Shown here piece after piece: positions 63,450 to 64,000 of a stretch of 64,000 nucleotides of DNA. Under the pieces are notes generated by a model. It ran no database searches and was not told where the DNA came from. It saw only the letters and a list, made by a program, of their open reading frames with translations. A program made the translations under genes and the position numbers. This stretch comes from an uncultured Burkholderiales bacterium (GTDB lineage Bacteria; Pseudomonadota; Gammaproteobacteria; Burkholderiales; Burkholderiaceae_E), in the NCBI GenBank assembly GCA_903903975.1, contig CAIVAS010000222.1, positions 48,479 through 112,478 on the forward strand, written 5' to 3'. How positions within the stretch are numbered: position 1 is the first letter of the stretch; each line of letters opens with the position of its first letter.

Positions 63450-64000
63450 ATGGCCTTTCCTGAATCCTTCCCTGATTACCCGCTTGAATCGCGCACCATC
63501 GGCAGAGTTCTCGCCGACAAGGCGCGGCGAATTCCCGAGCGTCCCTTCCTGTTGTGGCAAGGCCAGCGCTACACCTACGCCGAACTCGAGGCGATCACCA
63601 ATCGTTATGCCAACGGATTCGCCGCTCATGGCGTCAGTCATGGCGATCACGTGGCAGTGCTGCTGCCCAATTGCCCCGAATTTTTATGGGTGGTCTGGGG
63701 TCTGGGCAAGCTCGGTGCAGTGGCTGTACCCCTGAACACCGCCGCCAAGGGCGACATGCTGGCCTATTTCATCCGGCAGTCCGATTCGAAGATGCTGATC
63801 GCCGACAGCGAATGGGCCGATCGCATTGCCGCGGTTGCCGGCGCACTGCCCGAGCTTGGCACCTATGTTTTCAGGGGCCCGATACCGGGTGAGCTGCCCG
63901 CAGCGGTCGGGTCGGCCGCGCAGATGCTGCCGCTGCAGGCCTTCGAATCGGACAATGACACCGCACCGCCGCTCGATCGCGTGCGCCATGACGACGCCCA
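63450..64000 (+). CDS. AMP-dependent acyl-CoA synthetase/ligase, N-terminal part (cut by window end)
   Basis: The reading frame runs off the window; about 183 residues are visible. MAFPESFPDYPLESRTIGRVL, GQRYTYAELEAITNRYANGF, GDHVAVLLPNCPEFLWVVWGLGKLGAVAVPLNTA are the N-terminal features of the ANL superfamily, which activates acids to acyl-CoA via an acyl-adenylate. The AMP-binding YTSGTTG motif would be just beyond the edge. It follows the SDR gene after 16 bases and may activate the substrate for the acyl-CoA dehydrogenases nearby. Confidence 0.88.
   Translation, partial: MAFPESFPDYPLESRTIGRVLADKARRIPERPFLLWQGQRYTYAELEAITNRYANGFAAHGVSHGDHVAVLLPNCPEFLWVVWGLGKLGAVAVPLNTAAKGDMLAYFIRQSDSKMLIADSEWADRIAAVAGALPELGTYVFRGPIPGELPAAVGSAAQMLPLQAFESDNDTAPPLDRVRHDDA

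Overview
The window is a GC-rich (roughly two-thirds G+C by eye), densely packed bacterial chromosome segment with 64 supportable protein genes. I see no tRNA or rRNA gene, CRISPR array or insertion sequence. The first gene (an MBL-fold hydrolase) and the last (an acyl-CoA synthetase) are cut by the window edges. The divergent mreB-mreC-mreD-mrdA-rodA and gatC-gatA-gatB blocks next to pyrE and an exonuclease III gene, the HU protein with a histone-H1-like Lys/Ala tail, and the PEP-CTERM protein suggest a betaproteobacterium, probably Burkholderiales, living in soil or water. That placement is an inference from gene order and families, not from a marker gene.

Layout. 1-6.2 kb: metabolic genes (purT, a SMUG1-type uracil-DNA glycosylase, a cupin, an oxidoreductase, a quinone reductase, a glycosyltransferase). 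6.2-12.0 kb: the rod-shape/elongasome operon on the minus strand. 12.1-17.4 kb: the GatCAB amidotransferase operon, with a lipoprotein gene inserted and gatC apparently starting at CTG, then pyrE and exonuclease III. 17.4-25.4 kb: a lipoprotein, an M48 protease, AmpG, an omega-aminotransferase, a phosphoesterase, a PcaIJ-type CoA transferase and RutE. 25.4-30.5 kb: a regulatory-rich stretch with an hsp20 gene behind a sigma-32-like promoter, a CRP-like site before a YfiM-like gene, a btuB-like receptor under a cobalamin riboswitch, psd and the HU/H1-like gene.

30.7-36.5 kb: an MBL hydrolase, a haloalkane dehalogenase of subfamily I, a sulfatase and a membrane protein fused to a spermidine-synthase-like domain. 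36.5-40.3 kb (minus strand): a nitric-oxide signalling module made of an H-NOX sensor, a hybrid histidine kinase and a GGDEF-EAL protein whose GGDEF site is degenerate. 40.5-42.6 kb: a CYP153-type alkane hydroxylase with its own promoter, then an MBL hydrolase. 42.7-46.3 kb: a RIO-type kinase, then a J-domain protein translationally coupled to three proteins I cannot assign. This is the best candidate here for an undescribed system.

46.4-64 kb: an MFS transporter, a lactonase-like MBL protein, a DsbA-fold isomerase, a PEP-CTERM protein, an M20 amidohydrolase, and an acyl-CoA catabolic region. The last holds a thiolase, a ferritin-like orphan, an enoyl-CoA hydratase, a GMC oxidoreductase with a small partner, kynureninase, a pair of unusual acyl-CoA dehydrogenases, PhoD, an SDR and an acyl-CoA ligase. 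CYP153, the dehalogenase, the CoA transferase and the acyl-CoA genes together suggest an organism able to oxidise aliphatic, halogenated or alicyclic carbon sources.
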